NCBI RefSeq assembly: GCF_900890705.1
Contig: NZ_CAAHFH010000003.1
Span: forward strand, 558,001-622,000
DNA length: 64,000 nucleotides
Reading direction: 5' to 3'
Origin: Pontiella sulfatireligans
Lineage (GTDB): Bacteria > Verrucomicrobiota > Kiritimatiellia > Kiritimatiellales > Pontiellaceae
Shown here: positions 16,491-25,164 of the stretch, piece after piece
Position numbering within the stretch: position 1 is the first letter of the stretch
Layout: each line of letters opens with the position of its first letter
Notes under the pieces: generated by a model
Told to the model about the DNA's origin: nothing
Seen by the model: the letters and a program-made list of their open reading frames with translations, nothing else
The model's database searches: none
Program-made: the position numbers and the translations under genes

Positions 16491-17321
16491 ATGAAAAAAA
16501 CTGCCATACTCATTTGCTTTCTAGCCGTCGCCTCCGCATGGGCTGCCGACAAGCCGAAACCCGACCAGCTCATCCCCTACAAGGAAACGCCGCAGGGCGA
16601 ACTGCGCCTGCACATTTTCAATCCAAAAAACCAGACCCCCAAAAAGAAGGCGCCGGCCATCGTGTTTTTCTTTGGAGGCGGATGGAACAGCGGTTCCCCG
16701 TCGCAGTTTTATGCACAGTCCAAGCATCTGGCGCAACGCGGCATGGTGGCGATTGCCGCCGAATACCGCACCAAGAAAGGGCACGGCACTGATCCGCGCG
16801 CCTGCGTGATGGATGCCAAGTCGGCGATGCGCTGGGTGCGCGCCCACGCCGGGCAGCTGGGCATCGACCCCAACCGCATTGCCGCGAGTGGCGGTTCGGC
16901 CGGAGGCCATCTGGCCGCCGCCACCGCCACGCTTGAAAAGTTTGACGAGCCTGGAGAGGATGTTTCCGTCAGTTGCCGCCCACAGGCCCTGGCGCTGTTC
17001 AATCCCGTCTTTGACAATGGGGAAAAGGGCTATGGTTATGACCGCGTCGAATCCTACTGGCAGGATTTTTCGCCCATGCACAACCTCAAGAAAGGCGCGC
17101 CGCCCACCATCGTCTTCCTTGGCACCAAGGATGATTTGATCCCCGTGGAAACGGCCGAAGAATATAAAGCGGTTATGGAAGCCAATGGCGGACGCTGCGA
17201 CCTTCATCTCTATAAAGACCAGTCCCACGGCTTTTTCAACAAGGCAAAATACAAGGAAACCCTCGCCGAGACGGACCAGTTTTTCGTTTCTCTCGGATGG
17301 CTGAAACCGCTCAAGAAATAG
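16491..17321 (+). CDS. Secreted alpha/beta-hydrolase (esterase)
   Basis: A 276-residue serine hydrolase with a signal peptide (residues 1-18, ASAWA-A). Visible elements are an oxyanion-hole region FFFGGGWNSG, the nucleophile elbow GGSAGGH, an acid region FLGTKDDLIPVETA and the catalytic His in QSHGFFNK. It resembles xylan acetyl-esterase/BD-FAE-type enzymes that remove acyl groups from polysaccharides, but the substrate is not proven. It stands alone and converges with a regulator gene 24 bases away. Confidence 0.88.
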   Translation: MKKTAILICFLAVASAWAADKPKPDQLIPYKETPQGELRLHIFNPKNQTPKKKAPAIVFFFGGGWNSGSPSQFYAQSKHLAQRGMVAIAAEYRTKKGHGTDPRACVMDAKSAMRWVRAHAGQLGIDPNRIAASGGSAGGHLAAATATLEKFDEPGEDVSVSCRPQALALFNPVFDNGEKGYGYDRVESYWQDFSPMHNLKKGAPPTIVFLGTKDDLIPVETAEEYKAVMEANGGRCDLHLYKDQSHGFFNKAKYKETLAETDQFFVSLGWLKPLKK

Positions 17322-17345
17322 GAGCAGTGCCACACCGGGCAACCA

Positions 17346-18554
17346 TCAGGTGCGGCAGGACTTGCGGTATTTCGCCGGCGTAATGCCCATCCATTTCCGG
17401 AACTGCTTGATGAAGTAGGACTGGTCGCCGAAGCCGGTTTCGTAGGCAATGTCGGTGCACGACATATCGCTGGTTTCAAGCAGGCGACGCGCTTCTTGAA
17501 TACGCAGGTAATGAATGTTTTGCAGAGCGGTTTTTCCCGTGGCCGCCTTCAGCAGATGCGCGATGCGGAACGTACTGAGCCCGGCGGCGGCGGCAATTTC
17601 CTCGAGCGCAATCGGCTCGGTGTAGTTGGCCGCAATATAGTCGAGCGCTTTGCTGACTGCCGGACTGACGGGACTGACCCCTTGCAGAAAGATACTGTTC
17701 ATGAAGTCGTCCAGCGCCTCGCTCAAGACGTTGCAGAGGTCGTCAAAGTCATTGGTCTCGACAATCCGTTCAATCCACTGCATGTGGCGCTCCAGCAGCG
17801 GCTCCGCCAACGGGCTGTCCTCCACGGCGGTGCGGACGAGGTAGCCCATCATTTCGATGGCGCGGGCGCGCACCACCACCGGCTTGGGCGAATAGAGGAA
17901 CATGGCGGCCAGCATCTTGTTGAACATTTTGCGCGCGCCGGCACGGTCGCCGACGCGGATGAGGGAAAGCAGGATGCGCTCATCGTCGTAGGGATAGGCG
18001 CGGTTCTGCTCCACCTTGCGCTGGTGGATCTCCTCGGCAATCTGGCGCTGCTGCTGCATTTGGTCGCGGTTGCGTTTGAGGCTCAGCGGATTCCACCCGC
18101 TGTATTGGTAAAACAGGTCATATAGGTTGTCCGCCGCCTCGCGAACGCGCTCCTGCTCGAAGGTTTCCAATCCTTGGACAAACTGCAGGGCCTCCTTGCG
18201 CTTGCCCCCTTCGCCGACCAAATAGTTCACCGCTACGTTAATGGAGGCCGCATCATCCTCCAGCAGAATATACCCCCCGCACAGCCCGCCCTTAAGCTCG
18301 GTATGCTCCACCATTGGAACAATCCAGCTCATGATGCCGGGAGCGGCAAAGAACACCTGCGGCTCGCCCCATCGCACCGACTCACTTAAATTATGCCAGC
18401 GCAAGTGGCAAAGCGATGGAAGGTTCATGATCGGCCCCAGAGCTTCCGGCATGACCACATGCCCCTCGGCATTGGCTAAAGAAACCTCCAAACCATAGGC
18501 GACGCGATAATCCTTGGCCACCGAGCCAAACAGTCTTTTCGACAAGATCGACAT
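17346..18554 (-). CDS. PocR-type AraC-family regulator
   Basis: A 402-residue regulator. The N-terminal region (about 1-150; YGLEVSLANAEGHVVMPEAL, LCHLRW, IMSWIVPMVEHTELKGGLCG) looks like a divergent PocR-type sensory domain. A helical middle follows (about 155-300). The C-terminal AraC helix-turn-helices are ALEEIAAAAGLSTFRIAHLL and SCTDIAYETGFGDQSYFIKQ, then FRKWMGITPAKYRK. It diverges from the one-carbon cluster with a 149-base gap, so it is the natural candidate regulator of MTHFR, FocA and formate-THF ligase. I see no riboswitch in that gap. Confidence 0.85.
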   Translation of the reverse strand: MSILSKRLFGSVAKDYRVAYGLEVSLANAEGHVVMPEALGPIMNLPSLCHLRWHNLSESVRWGEPQVFFAAPGIMSWIVPMVEHTELKGGLCGGYILLEDDAASINVAVNYLVGEGGKRKEALQFVQGLETFEQERVREAADNLYDLFYQYSGWNPLSLKRNRDQMQQQRQIAEEIHQRKVEQNRAYPYDDERILLSLIRVGDRAGARKMFNKMLAAMFLYSPKPVVVRARAIEMMGYLVRTAVEDSPLAEPLLERHMQWIERIVETNDFDDLCNVLSEALDDFMNSIFLQGVSPVSPAVSKALDYIAANYTEPIALEEIAAAAGLSTFRIAHLLKAATGKTALQNIHYLRIQEARRLLETSDMSCTDIAYETGFGDQSYFIKQFRKWMGITPAKYRKSCRT

Positions 18555-18703
18555 AACACATTCCCAAAATATAGAATAACTAAGGAGCTAAACCACACTC
18601 TTACGACACTAGACAGCAAGATTGCAACATTACAGATGCAAAAACTCCTATTGAAACCAGCCCCGAGCATGAGAGCCTTTGAACATCAAAAAGGGTCCCA
18701 CCC

Positions 18704-19810
18704 ATGCGACGACTTAAAGACAGCCTGCTAAACAGCCCGGACTTTACCGTAATTGCTGAACTGACCTCGGGGCAGGGATACAGCATGGATCCCATTGTCC
18801 GGTTCCTTGAAGCGCACAAGGCGTCGGGCGGAAGCGAAATTCCAAAAGGGTTCGACTTTGCCAGCATTGCCCTGCCCCAGAATCCGGGAGGCATTTCCAA
18901 TCTGGACCCCACCGATGTGCTGGCCCAGCTCTCCGGCACCGGCTTGCTAGACGACCTCGACTTTATCCCGCACATGAGCTGCAAGGACCACAACAAGGCG
19001 GCGCTGCACTCCGTTCTCGTCGGCTACAAACAGCGCGGCGTCCAGAGCGTACTGGCCCTGACCGGCGACAAGCCCGTTTCGGCAAAGGGCGTTTTTGAAC
19101 TCGAAGCCGTTGGCCTGCTGCAGCTGATCTCAAAGATGAACCTCAAGGAACTCCTGAAAGGCGGTCACGACGATCTCAGCCAAATCCCTCAGTTTTTCTC
19201 AGGCGCAGCGGTCTCGCCGTTCAAATATTCGGAGCCGTCGCAGCTGCAGCAATACTTCAAAATGGAAAAGAAGGCGGCCTGCGGTGCGCGCTTCTTCATT
19301 ACACAGGTCGGCTGGGACTGGAAAAAATCGCTCGAACTCAAATTCTACATGGAGGAAGCCAAGCTAAACCTGCCCGTGCTGGGCAACTGCTACTTCCTCA
19401 CCTCCACCAACGCTGCGCCGCGGTTGATGAACAGCGGCCACCTGCCCGGCTGCTATGTGAGCGACGAATTGCTGGCCACGCTCAAGTCGGAAACCAAAGA
19501 GCAGCACATCGAACGCTGCGCCCAGCAGATCGCCATGTACAGGGCGATGGACTATGCCGGCATCGACCTCGGCGGCATACACGACTACGAAACCTTCTGC
19601 ATCATCCTGCAGCGCGCCGCCGAAATCGGCGAAGGCTGGGTCGAGTTCCAGGACAACCTCTGCCGGCCTCCGGAAGCGACCTTCTATCTCTACGATCAGG
19701 AAGGCGGCCGCACTCCGCTGGCGCCGGGAAAAAAACCCTGCACCAGCGCTGGTTCAGCTTCATGCACAAAACCCTGCTCGACCCCGGCCACAAAGGCTTC
19801 CATGGATTAA
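18704..19810 (+). CDS. Methylenetetrahydrofolate reductase (MetF-like), frame broken at its 3' end
   Basis: A 368-residue frame whose first 340 or so residues form the MTHFR TIM barrel (VIAELTSGQGYSMDPIVRFL, QSVLALTGDKP, GARFFITQVGWD, LPVLGNCYF, GHLPGC). It reduces methylene-THF to methyl-THF. At A7 (19729-19735) the expected sequence continues in the -1 frame (LHQRWFSFMHKTLL...). In its own frame it runs only 25 more unrelated codons to the stop at 19810. Either a one-base deletion, a sequencing error, or a programmed -1 shift joins it to the next frame. First gene of the C1 cluster. Confidence 0.85.
   Translation: MRRLKDSLLNSPDFTVIAELTSGQGYSMDPIVRFLEAHKASGGSEIPKGFDFASIALPQNPGGISNLDPTDVLAQLSGTGLLDDLDFIPHMSCKDHNKAALHSVLVGYKQRGVQSVLALTGDKPVSAKGVFELEAVGLLQLISKMNLKELLKGGHDDLSQIPQFFSGAAVSPFKYSEPSQLQQYFKMEKKAACGARFFITQVGWDWKKSLELKFYMEEAKLNLPVLGNCYFLTSTNAAPRLMNSGHLPGCYVSDELLATLKSETKEQHIERCAQQIAMYRAMDYAGIDLGGIHDYETFCIILQRAAEIGEGWVEFQDNLCRPPEATFYLYDQEGGRTPLAPGKKPCTSAGSASCTKPCSTPATKASMD
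19729..19757 (+). promoter_or_regulatory. A7 slippery heptamer with downstream hairpin (possible -1 frameshift site)
   Basis: The zero-frame codons are GGA AAA AAA CCC, so A_AAA_AAA fits the X_XXY_YYZ slippery rule exactly. Slipping back one base continues as ACC CTG CAC, the frame that carries the conserved MTHFR C-terminal sequence. CTGCACCAGCGCTGGTTCAG (19738-19757) can fold as a short hairpin, though only 2 bases from the heptamer, closer than usual. Confidence 0.45.
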
Positions 19811-21141
19811 AGAAAACCATGGAGCTGGCCGGAGCGAAAAAAAACCCGGAGGGTCTCGTTGCCAAAACGTTCTTCGCCATGGAACGCATCGCAAAGCACG
19901 CCGCCTTCGAGTGCGAAGAATGCGGCGATTGTTTCCTTTCGGAAAACTTTGGCTTCTGTACCATGGGCGGATGCGCAAAGGGACTGGCCAACGCCCCCTG
20001 CGGTGATGCAAAGCCGGACGGAACGTGCGGCAACGAAGAAGGGGTGGTCTGCCGTGGAGAACAAATCTATCTTGCAGCAAAAGCGGAGGAAGGCGGGCTG
20101 GCGCGGCTACGGACCACCATCAACAATCCGCGCAACGCATCCCTTGAACACTCGTCCTCAATACTTAACTATCTTTTCGGAAAGGATCACACCATGAAAA
20201 ATGCAATCATCACCATCGGCGAAGACATCCATGCTTCCATCCCGAAGCATGGTGCAGTGATGCGCGAACTCCACAACCTCGGCGAGGGTGCCTACGAAAA
20301 CGACAGCCCGCAACTCGACTATGTCCGCGCACTGATCGAAAACCAGGCGGCGGAAGGCGCCGACTATATCGCCATCAACGTGGATGACTTTGGCGATTCC
20401 GATCCGCAGCTCTCCGTGAAAATCATGGTGGAATACGTCAAGCTCGTCCGCAAATGGGGAGGCATGGTTCCGGCTTGCATCGACAGCTCCAACGACGACG
20501 TGCTGATTGCCGGGCTAAAGGAATGGTACAACACGGACGCCCCCGTCAAAGCGCCGCTGGTCAACTCGATCAAGACCTACACCGCCGACAACATGATGCC
20601 GCTGAAAAAGGATTACGACTTTTCCTTCATCGGCCTGCTCATGAGCGAGGAAGCCGCCAGCGCAGGAACCATGCAGTCCGTCGATGATCTGGTTGAGCTG
20701 GCCAAGGAAATTTTCGGCAAGGCGATGGAGCATGGTTTCAAGGCGGAGGAAATCTTCTTCGACTCTACCGTCTTCCCGCTGGCGATCGATATGCCAATGC
20801 AGCCGGGCGTGGCGGGCTACACCTACCGCGCATTCGAAACGATCAAAGCCATCAAAAACGATCCGGCAATGAAGGGCGTGCACTTTTCAATGGGCGTGAG
20901 CAACTGCTGCCGCGACCTGCCCGGACGCAGGATCGGCATCGCCCGCGCCTATGTCCAGAAAGCCATGGAATGCGGCCTCGACGCCGGCATCGTGAACGCC
21001 GCCCACAAGTTCGGCGCCAAACCCGCCGACCCGAAACTGGTCGAGCTCGTCGAGGCCTACGCCGCCATGGACGGCGACTTGGACAAGACCAACGACGCCA
21101 TCGAACTCATGGGCGAGTTTTGCGAAAGTTTCCGGAAATAA
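19762..21141 (+). CDS. MetV-like Cys-rich domain in frame with methyl-THF methyltransferase
   Basis: An open frame of 459 codons. The first part (about 1-140) continues the MTHFR: MHKTLLDPGHKGFHGLKK, then a Cys-rich module CEECGDC, GFCTMGGCAKG, APCG, TCGN. That module resembles the MTHFR C-terminal/MetV domain, which binds metal or Fe-S and partners MetF in Wood-Ljungdahl bacteria. From residue 145 it is a TIM-barrel pterin methyltransferase (see 20194-21141). No stop separates them (GKDHT-MKNAI), so it may be a true fusion, or the MetV-like part may be the frameshifted tail of the upstream gene. Confidence 0.7.
   Translation: MHKTLLDPGHKGFHGLKKTMELAGAKKNPEGLVAKTFFAMERIAKHAAFECEECGDCFLSENFGFCTMGGCAKGLANAPCGDAKPDGTCGNEEGVVCRGEQIYLAAKAEEGGLARLRTTINNPRNASLEHSSSILNYLFGKDHTMKNAIITIGEDIHASIPKHGAVMRELHNLGEGAYENDSPQLDYVRALIENQAAEGADYIAINVDDFGDSDPQLSVKIMVEYVKLVRKWGGMVPACIDSSNDDVLIAGLKEWYNTDAPVKAPLVNSIKTYTADNMMPLKKDYDFSFIGLLMSEEAASAGTMQSVDDLVELAKEIFGKAMEHGFKAEEIFFDSTVFPLAIDMPMQPGVAGYTYRAFETIKAIKNDPAMKGVHFSMGVSNCCRDLPGRRIGIARAYVQKAMECGLDAGIVNAAHKFGAKPADPKLVELVEAYAAMDGDLDKTNDAIELMGEFCESFRK
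20194..21141 (+). CDS. Methyltetrahydrofolate methyltransferase (AcsE/MtgA-like), internal start
   Basis: The 315-residue methyltransferase as an independent product: its ATG is preceded by GGAAAGGA at 7 bases, a strong ribosome-binding site inside the longer open frame. A DHPS-like pterin-binding barrel is seen in ADYIAINVDDFGDSDPQ, PACIDSSNDDVLIAGL, PLVNSIKTYT and SMGVSNCCRDLPGR. The family moves the methyl group between methyl-THF and a corrinoid protein. No corrinoid protein or CODH/ACS gene is in the window, so the partner is unknown. Confidence 0.75.
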   Translation: MKNAIITIGEDIHASIPKHGAVMRELHNLGEGAYENDSPQLDYVRALIENQAAEGADYIAINVDDFGDSDPQLSVKIMVEYVKLVRKWGGMVPACIDSSNDDVLIAGLKEWYNTDAPVKAPLVNSIKTYTADNMMPLKKDYDFSFIGLLMSEEAASAGTMQSVDDLVELAKEIFGKAMEHGFKAEEIFFDSTVFPLAIDMPMQPGVAGYTYRAFETIKAIKNDPAMKGVHFSMGVSNCCRDLPGRRIGIARAYVQKAMECGLDAGIVNAAHKFGAKPADPKLVELVEAYAAMDGDLDKTNDAIELMGEFCESFRK

Positions 21142-21166
21142 CGCGATAAACAAGGGGAAAGCAGCA

Positions 21167-22015
21167 ATGGAAGAAACGATAACAGATGCCTATGTGCCGG
21201 CGGAAATGGCCAAGCGCGCCGAAGCCTCGGCCATCCGCAAAGCGAACCGCGATTTTGTCAGCGCCTTCTTCCTGGCCGTGCAGGCGGGCTCGTTCATCGC
21301 GTTCGGCGCGGCGTTTTTTACCCTCGCGGTGCACGACTCCGCACTGGGCGTCGGCCTGACCAAATTGATCGGCGGCATGACCTTCTCGCTCGGCCTGGTG
21401 CTGGTGATTATTGCCGGCGCGGATCTATTCACCGGCGACACGCTGATGGTGATGGGGTGCTTTACCGGCAAGATCAAGGTGCGGCAAATGCTGCGCAGCT
21501 GGGTCTTTGTGTTTTTCGGGAACCTGGCCGGGGCTTTGGCGATTGTCGCCATGGTGCACTGCAGCGGGCACTGGCTGGGCAACGGCGGCGCTGTCGGCGC
21601 CAAGGCGCTGGCCATTGCCAACGCCAAGGTGAACCTCACGTTCCAGCAGGCCTTTTGCAGCGGCATGCTCTGCAACATTCTCGTCTGCCTCGCGATCTGG
21701 CTGTGCTACAGCAGCCGCTCCGTCACCGACAAGATTCTCTCCATCCTCTTTCCCATCACCGCCTTCGTGGCCATGGGCTTCGAGCACTCGATCGCCAACA
21801 TGTATTTCATTCCGGCCGGACTCGTGCTGAAGCACAATCCAGAAATTGCCGGCATGCTCAACGGCACGGATCTTTCCAACCTGACCCTTTCCGGATTCCT
21901 GGTCGACAACCTGCTGCCCGTCACCCTCGGCAATATGATCGGCGGCGCAATATTCGTTGGAACGATCTACTGGATCCTTTACCTTAGAAAACAAGAAGAC
22001 CATTCAACCGAATAA
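21167..22015 (+). CDS. Formate/nitrite transporter family protein (FocA-like)
   Basis: A 282-residue inner-membrane channel with six hydrophobic segments. Family motifs are IIAGADLFTGDTLMVMG (third segment, omega-loop region), FVFFGNLAGAL, FCSGMLCNILVC and VAMGFEHSIANMYFIP. The FNT family passes formate, nitrite or hydrosulfide. Lying between methyl-THF and formate-THF enzymes argues for formate. GGGGAAAG precedes the start, 26 bases after the methyltransferase stop. Confidence 0.93.
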   Translation: MEETITDAYVPAEMAKRAEASAIRKANRDFVSAFFLAVQAGSFIAFGAAFFTLAVHDSALGVGLTKLIGGMTFSLGLVLVIIAGADLFTGDTLMVMGCFTGKIKVRQMLRSWVFVFFGNLAGALAIVAMVHCSGHWLGNGGAVGAKALAIANAKVNLTFQQAFCSGMLCNILVCLAIWLCYSSRSVTDKILSILFPITAFVAMGFEHSIANMYFIPAGLVLKHNPEIAGMLNGTDLSNLTLSGFLVDNLLPVTLGNMIGGAIFVGTIYWILYLRKQEDHSTE

Positions 22016-22018
22016 ATT

Positions 22019-22074
22019 CCACGACAGAGGCTCGGAGTTTTCAGATCAAGCTCAGTGCCTCTATGCCTCCGTGG
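22019..22074. repeat. CCACGGAGGCACAGAG-type inverted repeat
   Basis: CCACGACAGAGGCTCGGAG faces CTCAGTGCCTCTATGCCTCC-GTGG as imperfect inverted arms. It shares its wording with the longer copy at 40931-41006. It fills the gap between the FocA-like gene and the ligase, so it would be transcribed. Confidence 0.55.
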
Positions 22075-22103
22075 TAAAAAAAATGTTTTAAAGGAGACTC
22101 ACC

Positions 22104-23867
22104 ATGAAGCTCGACCCAACCCAGATGGCCGACTGGCAGATTGCCGAAGCCGCCGAACAAAATATTAAGCCCATTCAGGAAATCGGCGCAAAGCTCGGAT
22201 TGCAGGAAGGCGAACTAATCCCGATGGGCCCTGCCGTGGCCAAAATCAACTACACCCAAACATGGAAGCGCCTCAAAGATGCTCCGACCGGGAAATATGT
22301 CGATGTAACCGCCATCACCCCCACCCCGCTCGGCGAAGGCAAGACCACTACTACGATGGGGCTCGTCGAAGGCCTCGGCGTGCTCGGCAAAAAACCGATC
22401 GGCGCGATCCGCCAGCCTAGCAGCGGCCCCACCTTCAACATCAAGGGCTCCGCCGCCGGCGGAGGCCTGGCGCAGTGCATTCCCCTCGCCCCCTTCTCGC
22501 TCGGTCTTACCGGCGATTTCGACGCCATCACCAACGCACACAACCTCGCCATGGTGGCGCTCACCGCCCGCATGCAGCATGAAAACAACTATGACGACGA
22601 ACGTCTGGCCAAGATCGGCATCAAGCGGCTCGATGTTGATCCGGAGCGCGTTCAGCTTAAATGGGCCATGGATTTCTGCGCGCAGTCGCTGCGCAACATT
22701 ACCATCGGCAAAGGCAGCAAAATGGACGGCTATGAAATGGAGTCCGGCTTCCAGATCACCGTCTCCAGCGAAATCATGGCCATCCTCGCCGTCGCCAGCA
22801 GCCTGAAAGACATGCGCGAACGCATCGGCAAAATGGTGGTGGCCTACAGCCGCAGCGGCGCAGAAGTCACCACGGCCGACCTCGAAGTGGATGGCGCCAT
22901 GACTGCCCTCATGGTCGATGCGCTCAACCCCAACCTCGTGCAGACCATCGAAGGCAACCCCGTCCTCGTACATGCCGGCCCCTTCGCTAATATTGCCATC
23001 GGCCAAAATTCGGTCATCGCCGATATGCTCGGCATCCGTATGGGCGACTATCTGGTGACTGAAAGCGGGTTCGCCGCCGATATCGGCTTTGAAAAATTCT
23101 GGAACCTAAAGTGCCGCTACTCCGGTCTGAAACCGGATGCCGTCGTGATTGTGGCCACGGTGCGCGCCCTCAAAATGCATGGAGGCGGCCCATCCGTGAA
23201 ACCCGGCAAACCGCTGGATCCGGCCTACACGGAAGAAAATCTGAAGTTGCTCGAAAAGGGCTGCGCCAACCTGACGGCCCACATCAACATCGTCAAACAA
23301 AGCGGCGTCAGCCCAGTGGTCTGCATCAACGGGTTCTATACCGACACCCAGGCCGAACACGACCTGATCCGCCGCATCGCCAAGGAACAAGACGCGCGTT
23401 GCGCGGTTTCTGAACATTGGCTCAAAGGAGGAGAAGGCGCGGTCGAACTGGCCGAAGCCGTTGTGGAAGCCTGCGAAGAGGAAAACCACTTTGAATACCT
23501 GTACGACCTCGACATGCCGTTCAAGGATCGCGTCCATGCCATCGCTACCAAGATCTATGGTGCATCGGGCGTTGAATGGTCGGAGGCCGCCGACAAAAAG
23601 ATTTCCATGTTCGAAGCGGATCCTGAAATTAAGCAAATGGGCATGTGCATGGTGAAGACCCATCTCAGTTTGTCGCACAATCCCGACTTCAAGGGTGCGC
23701 CAAGCGGGTGGATCCTGCCGATCCGCGATGTGCTGATTTACAAAGGCGCCGGATTCGTGGTCCCCGTGGCCGGCGACATCAAGCTGCTTCCAGGCACAGG
23801 AAGCAATCCCGGATTCCGACAGATCGACGTGGATGTCGAGACCGGCAAAGTGACCGGGCTGTTCTAG
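22104..23867 (+). CDS. fhs: Formate--tetrahydrofolate ligase
   Basis: A 587-residue enzyme making 10-formyl-THF from formate, THF and ATP. The P-loop is TPLGEGKTTTTMGL (about residues 72-85). Further signatures are QPSSGPTFNIKGSAAGGG, LTGDFDAITNAHNL, VIVATVRALKMHGG and GASGVEWSEAADKK. The N-terminal extension before the P-loop is slightly longer than in the smallest homologues. AAGGAG precedes the ATG. It ends the C1 cluster, 3 bases from a convergent gene. No FolD-like gene is present to link it to methylene-THF. Confidence 0.95.
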   Translation: MKLDPTQMADWQIAEAAEQNIKPIQEIGAKLGLQEGELIPMGPAVAKINYTQTWKRLKDAPTGKYVDVTAITPTPLGEGKTTTTMGLVEGLGVLGKKPIGAIRQPSSGPTFNIKGSAAGGGLAQCIPLAPFSLGLTGDFDAITNAHNLAMVALTARMQHENNYDDERLAKIGIKRLDVDPERVQLKWAMDFCAQSLRNITIGKGSKMDGYEMESGFQITVSSEIMAILAVASSLKDMRERIGKMVVAYSRSGAEVTTADLEVDGAMTALMVDALNPNLVQTIEGNPVLVHAGPFANIAIGQNSVIADMLGIRMGDYLVTESGFAADIGFEKFWNLKCRYSGLKPDAVVIVATVRALKMHGGGPSVKPGKPLDPAYTEENLKLLEKGCANLTAHINIVKQSGVSPVVCINGFYTDTQAEHDLIRRIAKEQDARCAVSEHWLKGGEGAVELAEAVVEACEEENHFEYLYDLDMPFKDRVHAIATKIYGASGVEWSEAADKKISMFEADPEIKQMGMCMVKTHLSLSHNPDFKGAPSGWILPIRDVLIYKGAGFVVPVAGDIKLLPGTGSNPGFRQIDVDVETGKVTGLF

Positions 23868-23869
23868 GC

Positions 23870-25069
23870 TTAAGGCATAATCTTCGGAAGAAGAGTTCCG
23901 CCTTTTTCCGTTAGGACGTGCTGCTCATCGAACAGGAACGAGTAGGAAAATACGGCGAAGCCGGCACACCCGGAGTTTTTGACCGTTTCGATTTGCGCAA
24001 GGAGATCTTCGACGTCGTTTTTGCAGTAGATGCCGACCACCACCGATGAAGCAAACTTGCGCCGGCCGGCCGCTTTTTTCATGGCGAGGAGATAGCGGTC
24101 GAACGAGCGCGTGCCATAATTCATCTGAACCACCCAATCGACCAGCCCCCGGCGCGCCCAGTCGCCCGAATCCTGATAGGCCGTGTGCTTCCCTTCCACC
24201 GGATTCCCCATGACGCTGGCCGAGAGCAGGCAGTCGCTCGGCTTCTCTTTCTGCATGACGTAGGAAATGTCGCGCACAATACGGGTGACCGAGTCACAGC
24301 GAAACTGACGGATCTGCTCCTTGGATACATCCCAGCCATACTGGTCAAACAGCGCGGCCTGAGAGGCGGGGTCGTAGGAAAACTCGGAATGCCGCTGGAT
24401 TTCCTCGTCCGTCGCGTTGGGGTGGCGTTGCTTTGCGACAAGGCGGTAGTCGTGCGGATAGCGGATGTAGTCGAGGTGGATGCCTGCCAGATCATACCGG
24501 CAAAGCTCGGACACAATGCCACGCAGATGCGCCCGCACTTCAGGCAGCACCGGATTGAGAAAAGAATACCATCCGGAGGTCGGCAGCATTTTCTGACCCA
24601 GCGAATCCACCATGAACCAGTCCGGATGCTCGGTCCATAGCTGGCCCACGGCCGGAGGCGGATCCTCCACGCCCTTCCAGCCGGGAAGCACGTTCATATA
24701 GGCATGCACCCGCAGCCCGACGGGCCGGGCGGCTTCAATGGACTGTTGCAGCGGATCCCAGCCGGGATCGGTTCCAAGCTTGGGCAAGCCTCCCTCCGAG
24801 AGCTCGTAGGCCCAAGGCTCGATCCGGCTGCGGAAGAAAACCGTTCCGTTGCCGCGAATCTGAAAAAAAACGTCCGTGAACCCGGCATCGGCTGTGTTTT
24901 TGATGATTTGGCGGACATCTTCGGCCGAGTCGTAGTCGAAGCGCGTCACCCACAGCGCGCGGATCTGCGAACGCTGGGAAGGCTGGATATAGCGCAAGAC
25001 CGCAACCAATACAATGGCCGCAGCCGCGACTAAAATCAATCCTGCCAAAAATAACCGTAAGCTTTTCAT
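23870..25069 (-). CDS. GHL10-type (YngK-like) glycoside-hydrolase-related protein, membrane-anchored
   Basis: About 399 residues. A single N-terminal hydrophobic segment (about residues 5-27, LFLAGLILVAAAAIVLVAVL) anchors or exports it. The rest is the GHL10/DUF187 barrel: QIRALWVTRFDYDSAEDV, FFQIRGNGTVFFRSRIEPWA, GLRVHAYMNVLPGW, DLAGIHLDYIRYPHDY and VVQMNYGTRSF. DYIRYP is the usual acidic-residue strand of this family. The glycan target is unknown; relatives occur in cell-wall contexts. It diverges from pyrH and converges with fhs. Confidence 0.87.
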   Translation of the reverse strand: MKSLRLFLAGLILVAAAAIVLVAVLRYIQPSQRSQIRALWVTRFDYDSAEDVRQIIKNTADAGFTDVFFQIRGNGTVFFRSRIEPWAYELSEGGLPKLGTDPGWDPLQQSIEAARPVGLRVHAYMNVLPGWKGVEDPPPAVGQLWTEHPDWFMVDSLGQKMLPTSGWYSFLNPVLPEVRAHLRGIVSELCRYDLAGIHLDYIRYPHDYRLVAKQRHPNATDEEIQRHSEFSYDPASQAALFDQYGWDVSKEQIRQFRCDSVTRIVRDISYVMQKEKPSDCLLSASVMGNPVEGKHTAYQDSGDWARRGLVDWVVQMNYGTRSFDRYLLAMKKAAGRRKFASSVVVGIYCKNDVEDLLAQIETVKNSGCAGFAVFSYSFLFDEQHVLTEKGGTLLPKIMP

Positions 25070-25164
25070 AGGTTTCCGTCTCGACGTGCAGATTCCAGAC
25101 ATTGGAAATTTACACACCCGTGTCCATGTTCTAATATTTTGAACCGATTACATAAAAGGAATTT

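Noticed and set aside
18555..18703. Cobalamin or folate riboswitch before the C1 cluster
   Set aside because: The 149-base gap shows no conserved B12-box or THF-riboswitch sequence by eye.
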